A stretch of 64,000 nt of DNA, from NCBI GenBank assembly GCA_050013075.1, contig JBEKFZ010000008.1, positions 1 through 64,000 on the forward strand, in the 5' to 3' direction. The notes under the pieces are model-generated. The model made no database searches. It saw nothing but the letters and a program-made list of their open reading frames with translations, and had not been told where the DNA came from. Below are positions 1 through 9,997 of this stretch, piece after piece. The translations under genes were made by a program, and so were the position numbers. Source of the DNA: JBEKIK01 sp050013075. GTDB taxonomy: Bacteria; Planctomycetota; Planctomycetia; Pirellulales; Thermoguttaceae. Numbering within the stretch: the first letter of the stretch is position 1; each line of letters starts with the position of its first letter.

Positions 1-119
1 GACCGAGAGCAGTGAAGCGATGATCCTCGTGTGCATGATTCACCGTATGTTGCGCCATCTCAAGCCGGCCGAACTGGCTGCTGGATGGGAAATGTGACTT
101 TCCAAACACGTTCTTAGAG
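1..119 (+). mobile_element. Right end of an IS5-family-like insertion sequence (truncated by window)
   Basis: The first 97 bases encode the last 31 residues of a transposase-like protein, followed by an AT-rich stretch (about 98-119) that probably contains the right terminal inverted repeat. The element appears to end immediately before the reading frame of the hybrid kinase, whose PAS domain is only half present, so the insertion probably truncated that gene. The left end lies outside the window, so neither terminal repeats nor a target duplication can be verified. Confidence 0.55.
2..97 (+). CDS. Transposase C-terminal fragment (IS5-like), 5' end outside window
   Basis: The frame starting at base 2 reads TESSEAMILVCMIHRMLRHL and ends WEM-stop at 95-97. 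The pattern S-E-A-M-I-x-x-x-M-I-x-x-M-L-R-x-L is characteristic of the C-terminal helix of IS5/IS1031-type DDE transposases, just after the catalytic glutamate region. Only 31 residues are visible, so the subgroup cannot be assigned. The recognition rests on this motif alone. Confidence 0.55.
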   Translation, partial: TESSEAMILVCMIHRMLRHLKPAELAAGWEM

Positions 120-125
120 ACGGAG

Positions 126-2564
<2,439 letters not shown>

Positions 2565-2965
2565 AGGCCTCTCAGGAGCGGCAGAAACGCAGGAATCGCA
2601 ACGATTCCGAACGCTCAAGGCTCAAAATCTTGCCATCCACAAGTGCCTGGCCCAATGCAGGTTACAGCAGGCAACGGCAATTGCACTTGTCACCGTCGCA
2701 TGGGGTGTGTGGGAGCGAAGACTGTTCGGCAGCGAGCGAAGTGCGTATTTTCATCGCGCAGCAGGAGATTCAGTCGGTCACAAACAGGTAATCGCCGAAC
2801 TCTTGACACTCAGTCGGCTCTTGACAGTTGCAGGCAATGAAATTCCTGCCGCCGTTCCATCAACCCATGCGTTTCTCGGTTGTCCCAGAATACGACCCCT
2901 TTTTCGGCATTCTTCTACTGAACTTTCAGCCATCAGCAGTCATCTATCAGTCTAAAGTCTACTGC
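2565..2965. other. Gene-free stretch
   Basis: No convincing gene is visible. Short overlapping open frames here have no recognisable domain or ribosome site. The right end contains the CAGTCATCTATCAGTC-like low-complexity phrases that recur between genes throughout the window. Confidence 0.5.
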
Positions 2966-3838
2966 TTATCCACTATCCCCTAGCCCCTCACCACCATCGA
3001 GCAACGATACGATGGCAATTTTGTGACGGTCGGCAAAGGCGATCACGTCGGCCTGATCGAGTAGAATGGTTTTGCCGGCTTCGACGGCCAGCACCGAAGC
3101 ACCGGATTGGACCATCGTTTCCAAGGTGCCGCGGCCGATGGTGGGCACGTCGAAACGCATGTCCTGCTTGGGCTTGGCAACTTTGACCACGGTGAATCCG
3201 CCCGCCGGACACAGCGAGCCTGCCCGGCGGATGCACTGGTCGGTTCCTTCGACGGCCTCGACTGCCAGCACGGCCTGATCCTTGACCGCCACGCTTTGCC
3301 CGATGTCCAGGCGACCCATTTCCTTGGCCATCCGCCAGCCGAATTGGATGTCCTTCATCTGCCACGAGTTTGGAGCGCGGCGGGTGGGCCGGCCCGGCGG
3401 AAGGAGCAGTTCGGGGGCGTAATCGGTGGCCGGGGCGAAGTGGATCCCTTCGGAGGCGAATTCATCGACGATGGCCGTCAACAGCGAATCGTCGCGGCAG
3501 TCTTTTTGCCGGGTCCAGAAATGAGGGAGAAACATACGTATCGTGCGCAAATCGGGCAGGTGGCGGATCCAGGCGAAACGCTGAAACAAACGCACCTTGA
3601 AAATCTTGCCGGCCATGGTGACTTCGCTAACGCCGTGCCGCTTGAAATAGCGGATTGCGCTGCCGAACTTGGCCAGGCCCAGCCAACGGAAATGATCGCA
3701 TGCCTGGGCCAAGGCCGGATCGGCATGACCTATCACCCCCTGGCAATAGATTTCGCATCCCTGACGGCGGAGGGCCTCGGCAATCACCAGCGGATATCGC
3801 CCCCAGCCGGCCAGAATTCCTACGCGACGCGGTTTCAT
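2966..3838 (-). CDS. lpxI: UDP-2,3-diacylglucosamine pyrophosphatase LpxI
   Basis: LpxI (DUF1009 family) hydrolyses UDP-2,3-diacylglucosamine to lipid X and UMP, the fourth step of lipid A synthesis, in place of LpxH. The 290-residue length is typical. The N-terminal domain begins GILAGWGRYPLVIAEALRR, the family glycine-rich start. The C-terminal catalytic domain contains KQDMRFDVPTIG (about 224-235), the acidic signature region, and EAGKTILLD near 253. The start is ATG at 3836-3838. It lies near lpxD on the same strand, separated by an inverted-repeat element, so both lipid A genes could be co-transcribed from the right. Together with lptE further on, it supports a genuine lipid A outer membrane. 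Confidence 0.88.
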   Translation of the reverse strand: MKPRRVGILAGWGRYPLVIAEALRRQGCEIYCQGVIGHADPALAQACDHFRWLGLAKFGSAIRYFKRHGVSEVTMAGKIFKVRLFQRFAWIRHLPDLRTIRMFLPHFWTRQKDCRDDSLLTAIVDEFASEGIHFAPATDYAPELLLPPGRPTRRAPNSWQMKDIQFGWRMAKEMGRLDIGQSVAVKDQAVLAVEAVEGTDQCIRRAGSLCPAGGFTVVKVAKPKQDMRFDVPTIGRGTLETMVQSGASVLAVEAGKTILLDQADVIAFADRHKIAIVSLLDGGEGLGDSG

Positions 3839-3875
3839 TGGAGTTGTCAGTTGTCAGTTCTAAGTTTTCAGTTAT

Positions 3876-4041
3876 AAGAGCCTATCCCAAAAGTCATCCT
3901 GAACGTAGTGAAGGATCTTGGTTGCAAACCCATTTACCCATTTTTGCCATTGGGTTCTTCTTGATTCTTCGCTTCGCTCAGAATGACGAATATTGTTTGA
4001 CGAATATTGTTTGACGAATATTGTTTTAGAATAGGCTCTAA
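3876..4041. repeat. Inverted-repeat element with GAGCCTATCC ends (copy A)
   Basis: The element is bounded by AAGAGCCTATCCC on the left and GAATAGGCTCTAA on the right, which are inverted copies. Its interior includes a second partial inverted pair (AGTCATCCTGAACG against CAGAATGACGAA) and three tandem 14-bp units GACGAATATTGTTT at 3985-4026. There is no coding capacity. The same outer ends with different contents occur at 34932-35040, which suggests a mobilised family. Confidence 0.65.
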
Positions 4042-4096
4042 GTTCTAAGTTTTCAGTTTACCTACAGCCTACAGCCTATAGCCTACAGCCTCGGCA

Positions 4097-5209
4097 TTAC
4101 GCCACGGCGCGGTTTTCGTGGCGATTGTTGTCCGCGTCGGAATCCGGGGAGTCGCCGTTTGTCAATGGCCCGTCGGCGATTCCGGCCTGGGCGGCGAGTT
4201 TATCCACGATCCGCTGCAAGTTTTTGAGTTCGCGCCGCATTTCGGGCAGTTTACTGAGGGCAGCCTGCTTTAGTTTTTGCTCGCGTTCGCCAGTGGCGGG
4301 AATGCCGATCATCCTTGCTCCCTCGGGCACGTCGTTGGTCACGCCAGACATAGCCCCCAGAACCGCGCGATGGCCGATGTGCACGTGATCGCGTACGCCC
4401 ACCTGGCCGGCCATCACCACGTAATCGCCGGTGGTCGTGCTGCCGGCAATGCCCACCTGCGAGCAGAGCATGTTGTGCCGGCCGATGCGGCAGTTGTGGG
4501 CGACCATCACCAGGTCGTCGATTTTCGTGCCCTCGCCGATGACCGTGGGTCCATAAGTGCCCCGGTCGATGGTCGAGCCCGCGCCTATTTCAACGTCTGA
4601 TCCCAGGATCACATTTCCCAGTTGGGAGGAGAGCACGTGCCGGCCGTCGGCGAAACCGTAGCCGAATCCATAAGCCCCCAGCACGGCATTTGCATGGATC
4701 ACGCAGCGCGGCCCGACGATGGTATCTTCGTACAATACGGCGTTGGGAAAAATGGTTACGTCCTCGCCTATCTGCGAGCCGGCCATGACGTGCACGCCGC
4801 AATGGATCGTCGAACCGGCGGCGATAATCACGTCGTCGCCCACGGTGGCGTAAGGGTGGACGTCGACGTTCTCGCCGATCCGGGCCGTGGGACTGATTAC
4901 GGCCAGGGGACTGATGCCGATCCGCCTGGCGCGCCGCTGGGGGTGAAAATGAAGCACCACGATGGCGAATGCCCGATGCACGTCGTCGACCAGGATGGCG
5001 GGAAAGTCCTGGCAAGAGTAATTTTTAGGGGCGATTACCGCGGCGGCCCTGCACTGCTGCAAGACGTGATTTTTTCCGTCGCCATCGATGAGTGTAATTT
5101 GACCCGGCTCGGCATCGCGCAAGGAGGCCGCCCCTTGGATCAAAATATTTTCATCGCCCAGAAGCCGACCCTCGACCAGTGCCGCCAGCTCGCCAAGAGT
5201 AGCCTGCAT
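4097..5209 (-). CDS. lpxD: UDP-3-O-acylglucosamine N-acyltransferase LpxD
   Basis: LpxD transfers a hydroxyacyl chain from acyl carrier protein to the 2-amino group of UDP-3-O-acylglucosamine in lipid A synthesis. The N-terminal LpxD uridine-binding domain (MQATLGELAALVEG onward) is followed by a left-handed beta helix of hexapeptide repeats from about residue 100 to 310. The catalytic histidine is in the MVAHNCRIGRHN segment. The C-terminal helix (ending near KLAAQAG) is followed by a divergent hydrophilic tail. I chose ATG at 5207-5209 because GGAAAGGA precedes it. An upstream in-frame ATG at 5278 would add 23 residues that do not belong to the domain. The length of 370 residues is slightly above the usual 340. 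Confidence 0.9.
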   Translation of the reverse strand: MQATLGELAALVEGRLLGDENILIQGAASLRDAEPGQITLIDGDGKNHVLQQCRAAAVIAPKNYSCQDFPAILVDDVHRAFAIVVLHFHPQRRARRIGISPLAVISPTARIGENVDVHPYATVGDDVIIAAGSTIHCGVHVMAGSQIGEDVTIFPNAVLYEDTIVGPRCVIHANAVLGAYGFGYGFADGRHVLSSQLGNVILGSDVEIGAGSTIDRGTYGPTVIGEGTKIDDLVMVAHNCRIGRHNMLCSQVGIAGSTTTGDYVVMAGQVGVRDHVHIGHRAVLGAMSGVTNDVPEGARMIGIPATGEREQKLKQAALSKLPEMRRELKNLQRIVDKLAAQAGIADGPLTNGDSPDSDADNNRHENRAVA

Positions 5210-5400
5210 GATGCGGATTCCTTTCCATCTGGACCCCTGTACAACCCCCTGAAAAGCTGGGTCAGTTACGAGAGGCAAAGCAATCTACCAAACCCCAGCC
5301 CAACGGACAAGGGCATTTATATGGATGTGTGAGTTGGGGGCAGTTGGGAGAGTTGGGAGAGTTGGGAGTTGGATGGTGACTGTCACGCCGCTGCCGATGG

Positions 5401-6777
5401 TTATCCCCCGTCTGCTGTCCGCTGTTCCTGTCCGCGATTGCCCAAGTGCCGCAATTCCAAGTAAAGAAGGACGCCCGTCAGCAGGGAGGAACTCAGGTCG
5501 GCCGTGGGAATCGCGGCCCAAACGCCGTTTAAGCCAAAGAAATTGGGCAAGATCAAAACGGCGGGAATCAAGAACAGTATTTGCCGGGAAAGGCTGACCA
5601 GCATCGACTTGCGCGGTTTTCCCACCGCCAAGAAATAACCAGTGCTGACCACCTGAAACCCAACTAGCGGCATCATTATCACGCAAATCCGCATGGCATG
5701 GACGGTCAGCGTCTGCAAGGTTGTGTCTTTGGGATTGAAGAGCCGGGCGACCTGTACGGGGGCCAACATCATGACCATGAAACCAAGCACCGCGATGGCC
5801 GAGGCCGCCAGCACGGCGGTTTTCAAAACCTTTCTGACGCGGCCGAACTCGCCCGCGCCGTAGTTGTAGCCCATAATCGGTTGGGCGCCCTGATTGATTC
5901 CGAACATGGGCATGAAAAACATCATCACCGCGGCCCAGATGATGCCCCAGGCCGCGATTGCTTCGTCGCCCCCGTATTTGTCCAGTTGGCGGTTCAAAAT
6001 ACTTTGCATCACCGAGGCGGATATTTGTATGGCAAAGGGCGAGGAGCCGATGGCCATGATTTGGAGACAGACCGATTTATCAAGACGCAAATTTTCCCAA
6101 TGGATCTTCAACAGACTGCCTCCTCGTAAAAAATATGCCAGCACCCAAACGGCGGAAACCCCTTGCGACAACACGGTGGCCAGCCCGGCCCCGCGCATGC
6201 CCCAGCCAAACCAGAAAATGAAGATCGGGGCCAGAATTACATTCAACAACACTCCGATAAGCAAGGTGAACATGGCGATCCGCGGATTTCCCTCGCCGCG
6301 TATAGGGGCGTTCAGTCCGTAACCGACCATCTGAAAAATCGTGCCCAGGGCGATAATCTGCATATAGTCGTGGGCGTAAGGCAGAACGATCTCGCTAGCC
6401 CCGAATAAAATCAGCAGCCGATCCAAGAGCGACAATCCGGCGGCGGTGACCCCGACCGATGCCACGAGAAGCAGCACGGCGGCGTTGCCCAACACCAGTT
6501 CGGCATCGGCTTTATTTTGTTCGCCCAGGCGGATGGAGATTAGCGCGGCTGCCCCAAGCCCGATTAACAATGCGAAGGCCATGATGATGAGCATGAAGGG
6601 AAAGCAGACCGTGATTCCGGCGATTCCCTCCGATTCCAGGGCCCAGCCAATGAAAATCCGATCCACCACGTAATACATCGCCTGGGCAAGCAGCCCTACG
6701 ATGGCGGGGATGGAAAACGATGCTAGCAATCGGGTGATGTTCCCCTCACCTAATTTTTGCGATCGATCTGTGGACAT
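5401..6777 (-). CDS. MATE family multidrug/cation efflux transporter
   Basis: This 458-residue polytopic inner-membrane protein has about twelve hydrophobic segments arranged in two homologous halves. The N-terminus GEGNITRLLASFSIPAIVGL is typical of the DinF/MepA branch, which exports cationic drugs or metabolites using a sodium or proton gradient. PIRGEGNPRIAM in the loop after the fourth helix, and GINQGAQPIMGYNYGAG after the seventh, are family landmarks. The start is ATG at 6775-6777. It is transcribed away from the small protein at 6988. The substrate cannot be inferred. Between this gene and lpxD (5210-5400) lies only a run of GTTGGGAGA units. Confidence 0.85.
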   Translation of the reverse strand: MSTDRSQKLGEGNITRLLASFSIPAIVGLLAQAMYYVVDRIFIGWALESEGIAGITVCFPFMLIIMAFALLIGLGAAALISIRLGEQNKADAELVLGNAAVLLLVASVGVTAAGLSLLDRLLILFGASEIVLPYAHDYMQIIALGTIFQMVGYGLNAPIRGEGNPRIAMFTLLIGVLLNVILAPIFIFWFGWGMRGAGLATVLSQGVSAVWVLAYFLRGGSLLKIHWENLRLDKSVCLQIMAIGSSPFAIQISASVMQSILNRQLDKYGGDEAIAAWGIIWAAVMMFFMPMFGINQGAQPIMGYNYGAGEFGRVRKVLKTAVLAASAIAVLGFMVMMLAPVQVARLFNPKDTTLQTLTVHAMRICVIMMPLVGFQVVSTGYFLAVGKPRKSMLVSLSRQILFLIPAVLILPNFFGLNGVWAAIPTADLSSSLLTGVLLYLELRHLGNRGQEQRTADGG

Positions 6778-6987
6778 TCGTTGCTCATCCGTTTGTTGGC
6801 GAGGGGAAAGATTATATATTAGATGATACTGGCGTGAAAATAAAGGTTCACAAACCTCCCCAGCTTTGCCAACCCTCCTCTTTTTCGCGATTTTTCAAGC
6901 AATAATGCTCATATAGACAAGAAAAGGTTATCTTGATATTCTTCCGCTGCGTTTGAAAGCATTCAAAAAATAAAGGAGACGGAAGTC

Positions 6988-7233
6988 ATGAATTTTTTCA
7001 CCTGGATACGCGATGGAGTGCGTTCGGCAGTGCTCTTGGGAGTCTCCGACGCGGTGAACGACATCGGCACTCCCGCCCAAGGCGAGGACATAGGCCGCCG
7101 CTTGTTGGAACAAGTCCGCAACAGCCCGGCCGCGCTGACCAGCGAAACGGCATCAACGCCCGATCGTCAGGCGCGCAAAAAGCTCGGCCGCTCCTTGGAG
7201 CAGATTCAAACCGCTTCGGCCAAGGCAAGCTGA
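6988..7233 (+). CDS. Small conserved-looking hypothetical protein (81 aa)
   Basis: I do not recognise a named family. The ATG is preceded by AAAGGAGACGGAAGTC, an excellent ribosome site, which supports translation. The protein starts MNFFTWIRDGVRSAVLLGV, a hydrophobic or amphipathic N-terminal helix. It continues with a predicted helical segment (about 30-45) and a Lys/Arg-rich C-terminal helix (KKLGRSLEQIQ). It has no cysteines and no signal peptide with a clear cleavage site. It is a monocistron followed at once by the large GGATGAA inverted repeat, which could serve as its terminator. Its function is unknown. Confidence 0.6.
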   Translation: MNFFTWIRDGVRSAVLLGVSDAVNDIGTPAQGEDIGRRLLEQVRNSPAALTSETASTPDRQARKKLGRSLEQIQTASAKAS

Positions 7234-7236
7234 CAA

Positions 7237-7358
7237 AAGGATGAGGGATGAAGGATGAAGGATGAATAAACAATGAAACCACTTGCGGTTTCGCAACTAC
7301 TTCAATCTAACCTTTGCTGTTTTCTAGATTCATCCTTCATCCTTCATCCCTCATCCTT
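7237..7358. repeat. GGATGAA inverted repeat, 30-bp perfect arms
   Basis: The left arm at 7237-7266 is built of GGATGAA/GGATGAGG units. The right arm at 7329-7358 is its exact reverse complement. The 62-bp spacer contains ACCACTTGCGGTTTCGC, a relative of the AACCGCTTGCGGTTTCGC phrase seen near 20510, 26895 and 38153. It lies between converging genes and would form a long stem in either transcript. Confidence 0.75.
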
Positions 7359-7373
7359 CTCTTTCATCCTTTC

Positions 7374-8078
7374 CTACAATCTTTTTTCGGCTTCCACGAT
7401 CAAGCGGTGGGCCGTATTAGCATCCTGTGCCTGGTGCAATTCGTTCAAAAAGCCGGGTATTGTCAGCAGGCGGCTCAGTCGGGCAAGGGTATGCAGATGG
7501 CCGCGGTCGTCGGTGGAGCAGATCAGGAAAAAAACATCGGTTAAAGGACAATCGCTGCCAAAGGGTATGCCGCTTACGGTGCAACCCAGGGCCAAAAACG
7601 GTTGGGCGAGTATATTGGGCATCGGCCGTCGGGGATGCATCAAGGCCACGCTGTTTTCCAAGGCCGTGGGGTGCATTTCTTCGCGCGATCGGACGGCGTC
7701 GGCCATGGCCTTCGGATCCCACAGCCACGTGGTGCCGGCCGCCAGATTGACCATCCCGTCGATTACGGCGCTTCGCGTTCTGGCGTGCAATGGAACGGCA
7801 ATGGCTTCCACGGGCAGCAGTTCGGAAATGCGGATTTCCTCCTCATTGTCCAGCGGCGCGGACCGCTGCAACACGCTTTCCACCAGGACCAATTCCTCTT
7901 CGTCCGACAGTCCGATGCGGTTTTCGAACCAGTGGTGGATGTCGGGCTTGGAGAACTTCCACTCGCCGCCGATCTTCCGTCCAGGCAGATGACCGCGCTC
8001 CGCCAGCTTGATCACCTGCTGGGGCGCAAGGTGCAAAAATCGTGACAGAGATTCAACGTCGAAATCGCTGTAAGGCAT
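7374..8078 (-). CDS. PTS EIIA (nitrogen-type) protein with excisionase-like helix-turn-helix
   Basis: The N-terminal region (about 5-50) is a MerR/excisionase-type winged helix: SLSRFLHLAPQQVIKLAERG then GEWKFSKPDIHHWFE. The rest is an EIIA domain of the fructose/PtsN class with the phosphorylatable histidine in ENSVALMHPRRP, and FFLICSTDD and LHTLARLSRLL further on. It is therefore probably a regulator whose DNA or protein binding depends on phosphorylation by HPr or NPr. I prefer ATG at 8076-8078, which begins just before the helix-turn-helix. Upstream in-frame starts at 8150 and 8243 would add residues that look non-domain. It is divergent from the MurE-like gene, so it may regulate it, but no operator is evident. 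Confidence 0.8.
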   Translation of the reverse strand: MPYSDFDVESLSRFLHLAPQQVIKLAERGHLPGRKIGGEWKFSKPDIHHWFENRIGLSDEEELVLVESVLQRSAPLDNEEEIRISELLPVEAIAVPLHARTRSAVIDGMVNLAAGTTWLWDPKAMADAVRSREEMHPTALENSVALMHPRRPMPNILAQPFLALGCTVSGIPFGSDCPLTDVFFLICSTDDRGHLHTLARLSRLLTIPGFLNELHQAQDANTAHRLIVEAEKRL

Positions 8079-8288
8079 GGTTTTATATCCGGCAAAACAC
8101 CAATAATCTTCGCCTAAAATACCGATTTTGTCCAGTCCAAATGACGTCATGAATAAATTTTCGCCTTGACAGAATCCCGAAAATCGAGACAATCCCGCCG
8201 CTGAACACGGCAGGATGCCGTAGCTCCAAATCAACCAGCGCAACTTATCTGCTCGGCTATTTGGAGGGAATGTGAAGGTCTAATTCCC

Positions 8289-9545
8289 TTGGCAAGGAGG
8301 CCTTGGGTCATGCAAGTCAGTCCCGGTCCGGGCCATCCCGGCGATAAACTCAAAATTATCGGCGTGACAGGGGCCAACGGTAAAACGACTACCAGTTGCC
8401 TGATTGCCGGAGTGCTGGCACATGCGGGACATAAAGTCGGCTTGTTGAGCACGCTGGGATATTTCGACGGCGAAGAAGTGCAGTACGCCGCCGAGGCCGT
8501 GCCGCCGCCGGAACGATTGGCGGCCTTGCTCGCCCGGATGGAGCAAAACGGCTGCTCGCACGCGGTAATGGAGGTGTCCGACCGTGTATTGGAGCAGTCG
8601 CGCATGGCCGGAGTATGTTACGATGCCGCCTGCGTGACGAATTTCACCCGCGGAGGAAACGGGGACGCAGCTAGTTTGCCGGAACGGCCCGGAGGGTGCT
8701 TCGCACAAACTAGCTGCGTCCCCGTTTCCGGTTCGCGCTTGTTCGATCACCTTCGCGGCGAGGCGCTGGTGGTCCTCAATGCCGACGATCCGATCGCGGA
8801 TGGATTATTACGGCGGATCGACGGAGCGGCGCTTACGGTCGGCATCAGCCGGGCGGCCGAAATCACCGGCACGCCCGTCGAACAATTCCCCAGCGAGCAG
8901 ACTTTCCTTATCACCGCCGGCAGCGATACCATGCCGGTGCGAACGCAGATGATCGGCAGGCATCATATTTACAACTGCCTGACGGCCACGGCGGTCGGGC
9001 TGGCTTACGGCGTCGAGTTGCCGCGGATTGTCCGCACCCTGGAGGCGGCGCGGCACGTGCCCGGCCGGCTGGAGCGAATCGAATGCGGCCAGCCGTTTAG
9101 CGTATTTGTCGACTTCGCCCATACGCCCGACGCATTGGCCGGATGTTTGCAAACCCTCAAAACCGTGACCCAAGGCCGGCTGATTTGCGTGCTCGGCACG
9201 GGCGGCGGCGGAGATGAATCGAAACGTCCGCTAATGGGTCGAATAGCGGAACGGGACGCCGATACGACCATTATTACAAGCGCCGATCCGCCGGTTGAAA
9301 AGCAGGAGGCTATTATCCAAGATCTGCTAAGCGGTTTCCAACGCCCGGATGATGCGGAGGTAATTCCCCAGCGCCGAAAGGCAATTCATCGTGCCTTGTC
9401 GTTGGCCCGGAAGGGCGATTGCGTGCTGATTGCCGGCAAAGGATATGAAACTTTGCAAATTGAGGATGAGGAAATCTTATCGCCCGACGACCGCCAAATC
9501 GCCTGCGATTGGCTGTATGAAGTGCAACCGTACGCCAAAGGATGA
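8289..9545 (+). CDS. Degenerate MurE-like Mur ligase with in-frame palindrome insertion
   Basis: Active MurE adds the third residue to UDP-MurNAc-dipeptide. This 418-residue homologue has the ATP-binding P-loop IIGVTGANGKTT, the C-terminal ligase domain (FVDFAHTPDALAG, SKRPLMGRIAERDADT) and a closing LIAGKGYETLQI. It lacks the N-terminal UDP-binding domain. The usual SSHGL-type motif reads MEVSDRVL, and the motif normally DNPR reads ADPP. The normally conserved RDHLDYHG segment after NFTR is replaced by 25 codons of a palindromic repeat (8655-8729). The start is uncertain: TTG at 8289 or ATG at 8310, and in-frame coding can be followed back to 8205. It is most likely a pseudoenzyme or a Mur ligase paralogue with another role. 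A decaying gene is the alternative, although the frame is fully open. Confidence 0.75.
   Translation: MARRPWVMQVSPGPGHPGDKLKIIGVTGANGKTTTSCLIAGVLAHAGHKVGLLSTLGYFDGEEVQYAAEAVPPPERLAALLARMEQNGCSHAVMEVSDRVLEQSRMAGVCYDAACVTNFTRGGNGDAASLPERPGGCFAQTSCVPVSGSRLFDHLRGEALVVLNADDPIADGLLRRIDGAALTVGISRAAEITGTPVEQFPSEQTFLITAGSDTMPVRTQMIGRHHIYNCLTATAVGLAYGVELPRIVRTLEAARHVPGRLERIECGQPFSVFVDFAHTPDALAGCLQTLKTVTQGRLICVLGTGGGGDESKRPLMGRIAERDADTTIITSADPPVEKQEAIIQDLLSGFQRPDDAEVIPQRRKAIHRALSLARKGDCVLIAGKGYETLQIEDEEILSPDDRQIACDWLYEVQPYAKG
8655..8729. repeat. Palindromic repeat inside coding sequence (copy 1 of GGGGACGCAGCTAGTT family)
   Basis: The 23-bp arms at 8655-8677 and 8707-8729 are perfect reverse complements, with a 29-bp loop that contains its own small hairpins (GTGC-TTC-GCAC). 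The length is exactly 75 bp, or 25 codons, so the host reading frame is kept. A second copy with the same arms lies at 35997-36041 between genes. The arrangement recalls the Rickettsia palindromic elements that are tolerated in proteins. Confidence 0.85.
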
Positions 9546-9660
9546 AGGATGAAAACAGCGGACAGCGGATAATTAGGGGTGGGCAGTTTACTGCCCACTG
9601 ATAACCATAAACTAATAACTGATAACCGTAAACCGTGAACTGTAAACCGAGAACTGTGAA
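9541..9660. repeat. Composite dispersed repeat block (GGATGAA / GGGGTGGGCAGTTTACTGCCCAC / 7-mer phrases)
   Basis: The stop of the MurE-like gene runs directly into GGATGAA units. GAAAACAGCGGACAGCGG and the hairpin GTGGGCAGTTTACTGCCCAC follow, and then degenerate AACTGTAAACC phrases with roughly 7-base spacing. Almost the same block starts at 18168 after recO, and a diverged inverted copy lies near 29340-29390. It is non-coding. Confidence 0.75.
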
Positions 9661-9691
9661 CTGAATACTGATAACTGAAAACAAACCAATG

Positions 9692-9880
9692 TTAGACTCC
9701 GCCGAATGTGCCGGGTTTGCGGGAATCCGGCGCAGCCCTTCCCTCCTTGGGTTGGAGCACAAACTTGCCCTAGATGCGGTTACTGGGTCGACCGCCTGGG
9801 GCAAGTGCTTCGCGGTGGAGTCTTTGACTGGGCGCCGGGGCGGCGAAAGTTACGCCGTCCCGGCCGCCCAGGGATACATT
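9692..9880 (+). ncRNA. Candidate structured RNA or cis-regulatory leader, unidentified
   Basis: The sequence folds into a branched structure on paper. An 11-bp outer stem pairs 9694-9704 with 9813-9823. Inside it lie a GCCGG/CCGGC hairpin (about 9710-9731) and a long stem pairing ACTTGCCCTAG with CTGGGGCAAGT, which is capped by GCGGT/ACCGC (about 9763-9806). A further 18-bp hairpin spans 9828-9871. Compensating G-U pairs occur in the outer stem. An intrinsic terminator follows at 9889-9949. I could not match it to 6S, SRP, RNase P, tmRNA or a known riboswitch class. It could be an independent small RNA or a leader controlling cdsA, which begins at 9998. Confidence 0.5.
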
Positions 9881-9888
9881 AGTCGAAT

Positions 9889-9949
9889 GCAGAATGTAGA
9901 ACGCAAAACTATGAACTAACAGTTCTGCGTTTATCATTCTGCTTTTTTT
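9889..9949 (+). terminator. Intrinsic terminator after the structured RNA
   Basis: The stem pairs GCAGAATG (9889-9896) with CATTCTGC (9935-9942), with an inner ACGCA/TGCGT helix. It is followed immediately by a run of seven thymines at 9943-9949. The T-run is only on this strand, so termination is for rightward transcription. It sits 48 bp before cdsA. Confidence 0.65.
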
Positions 9950-9997
9950 ATTGTTATATCCGATACATTTTTCTAAAACTTACGCCTTAGACATAGT

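Noticed and set aside
3107..3877. A 256-aa frame on the plus strand opposite lpxI
   Set aside because: It is the reverse-strand shadow of a well-recognised LpxI with no family match of its own.
3985..4026. Three tandem 14-bp repeats as a short CRISPR-like array
   Set aside because: The units are contiguous, without spacers, and lie inside a larger inverted-repeat element, so this is an ordinary tandem duplication.
9694..9880. The structured region as a cobalamin riboswitch
   Set aside because: It has a GGGAATCCGG-like stretch, but the class-specific B12 box and conserved core are not found.
9689..9919. A 76-residue open frame over the structured RNA region
   Set aside because: No ribosome site or recognisable domain is seen, and the same bases form strong paired stems followed by a terminator, so non-coding is more likely.
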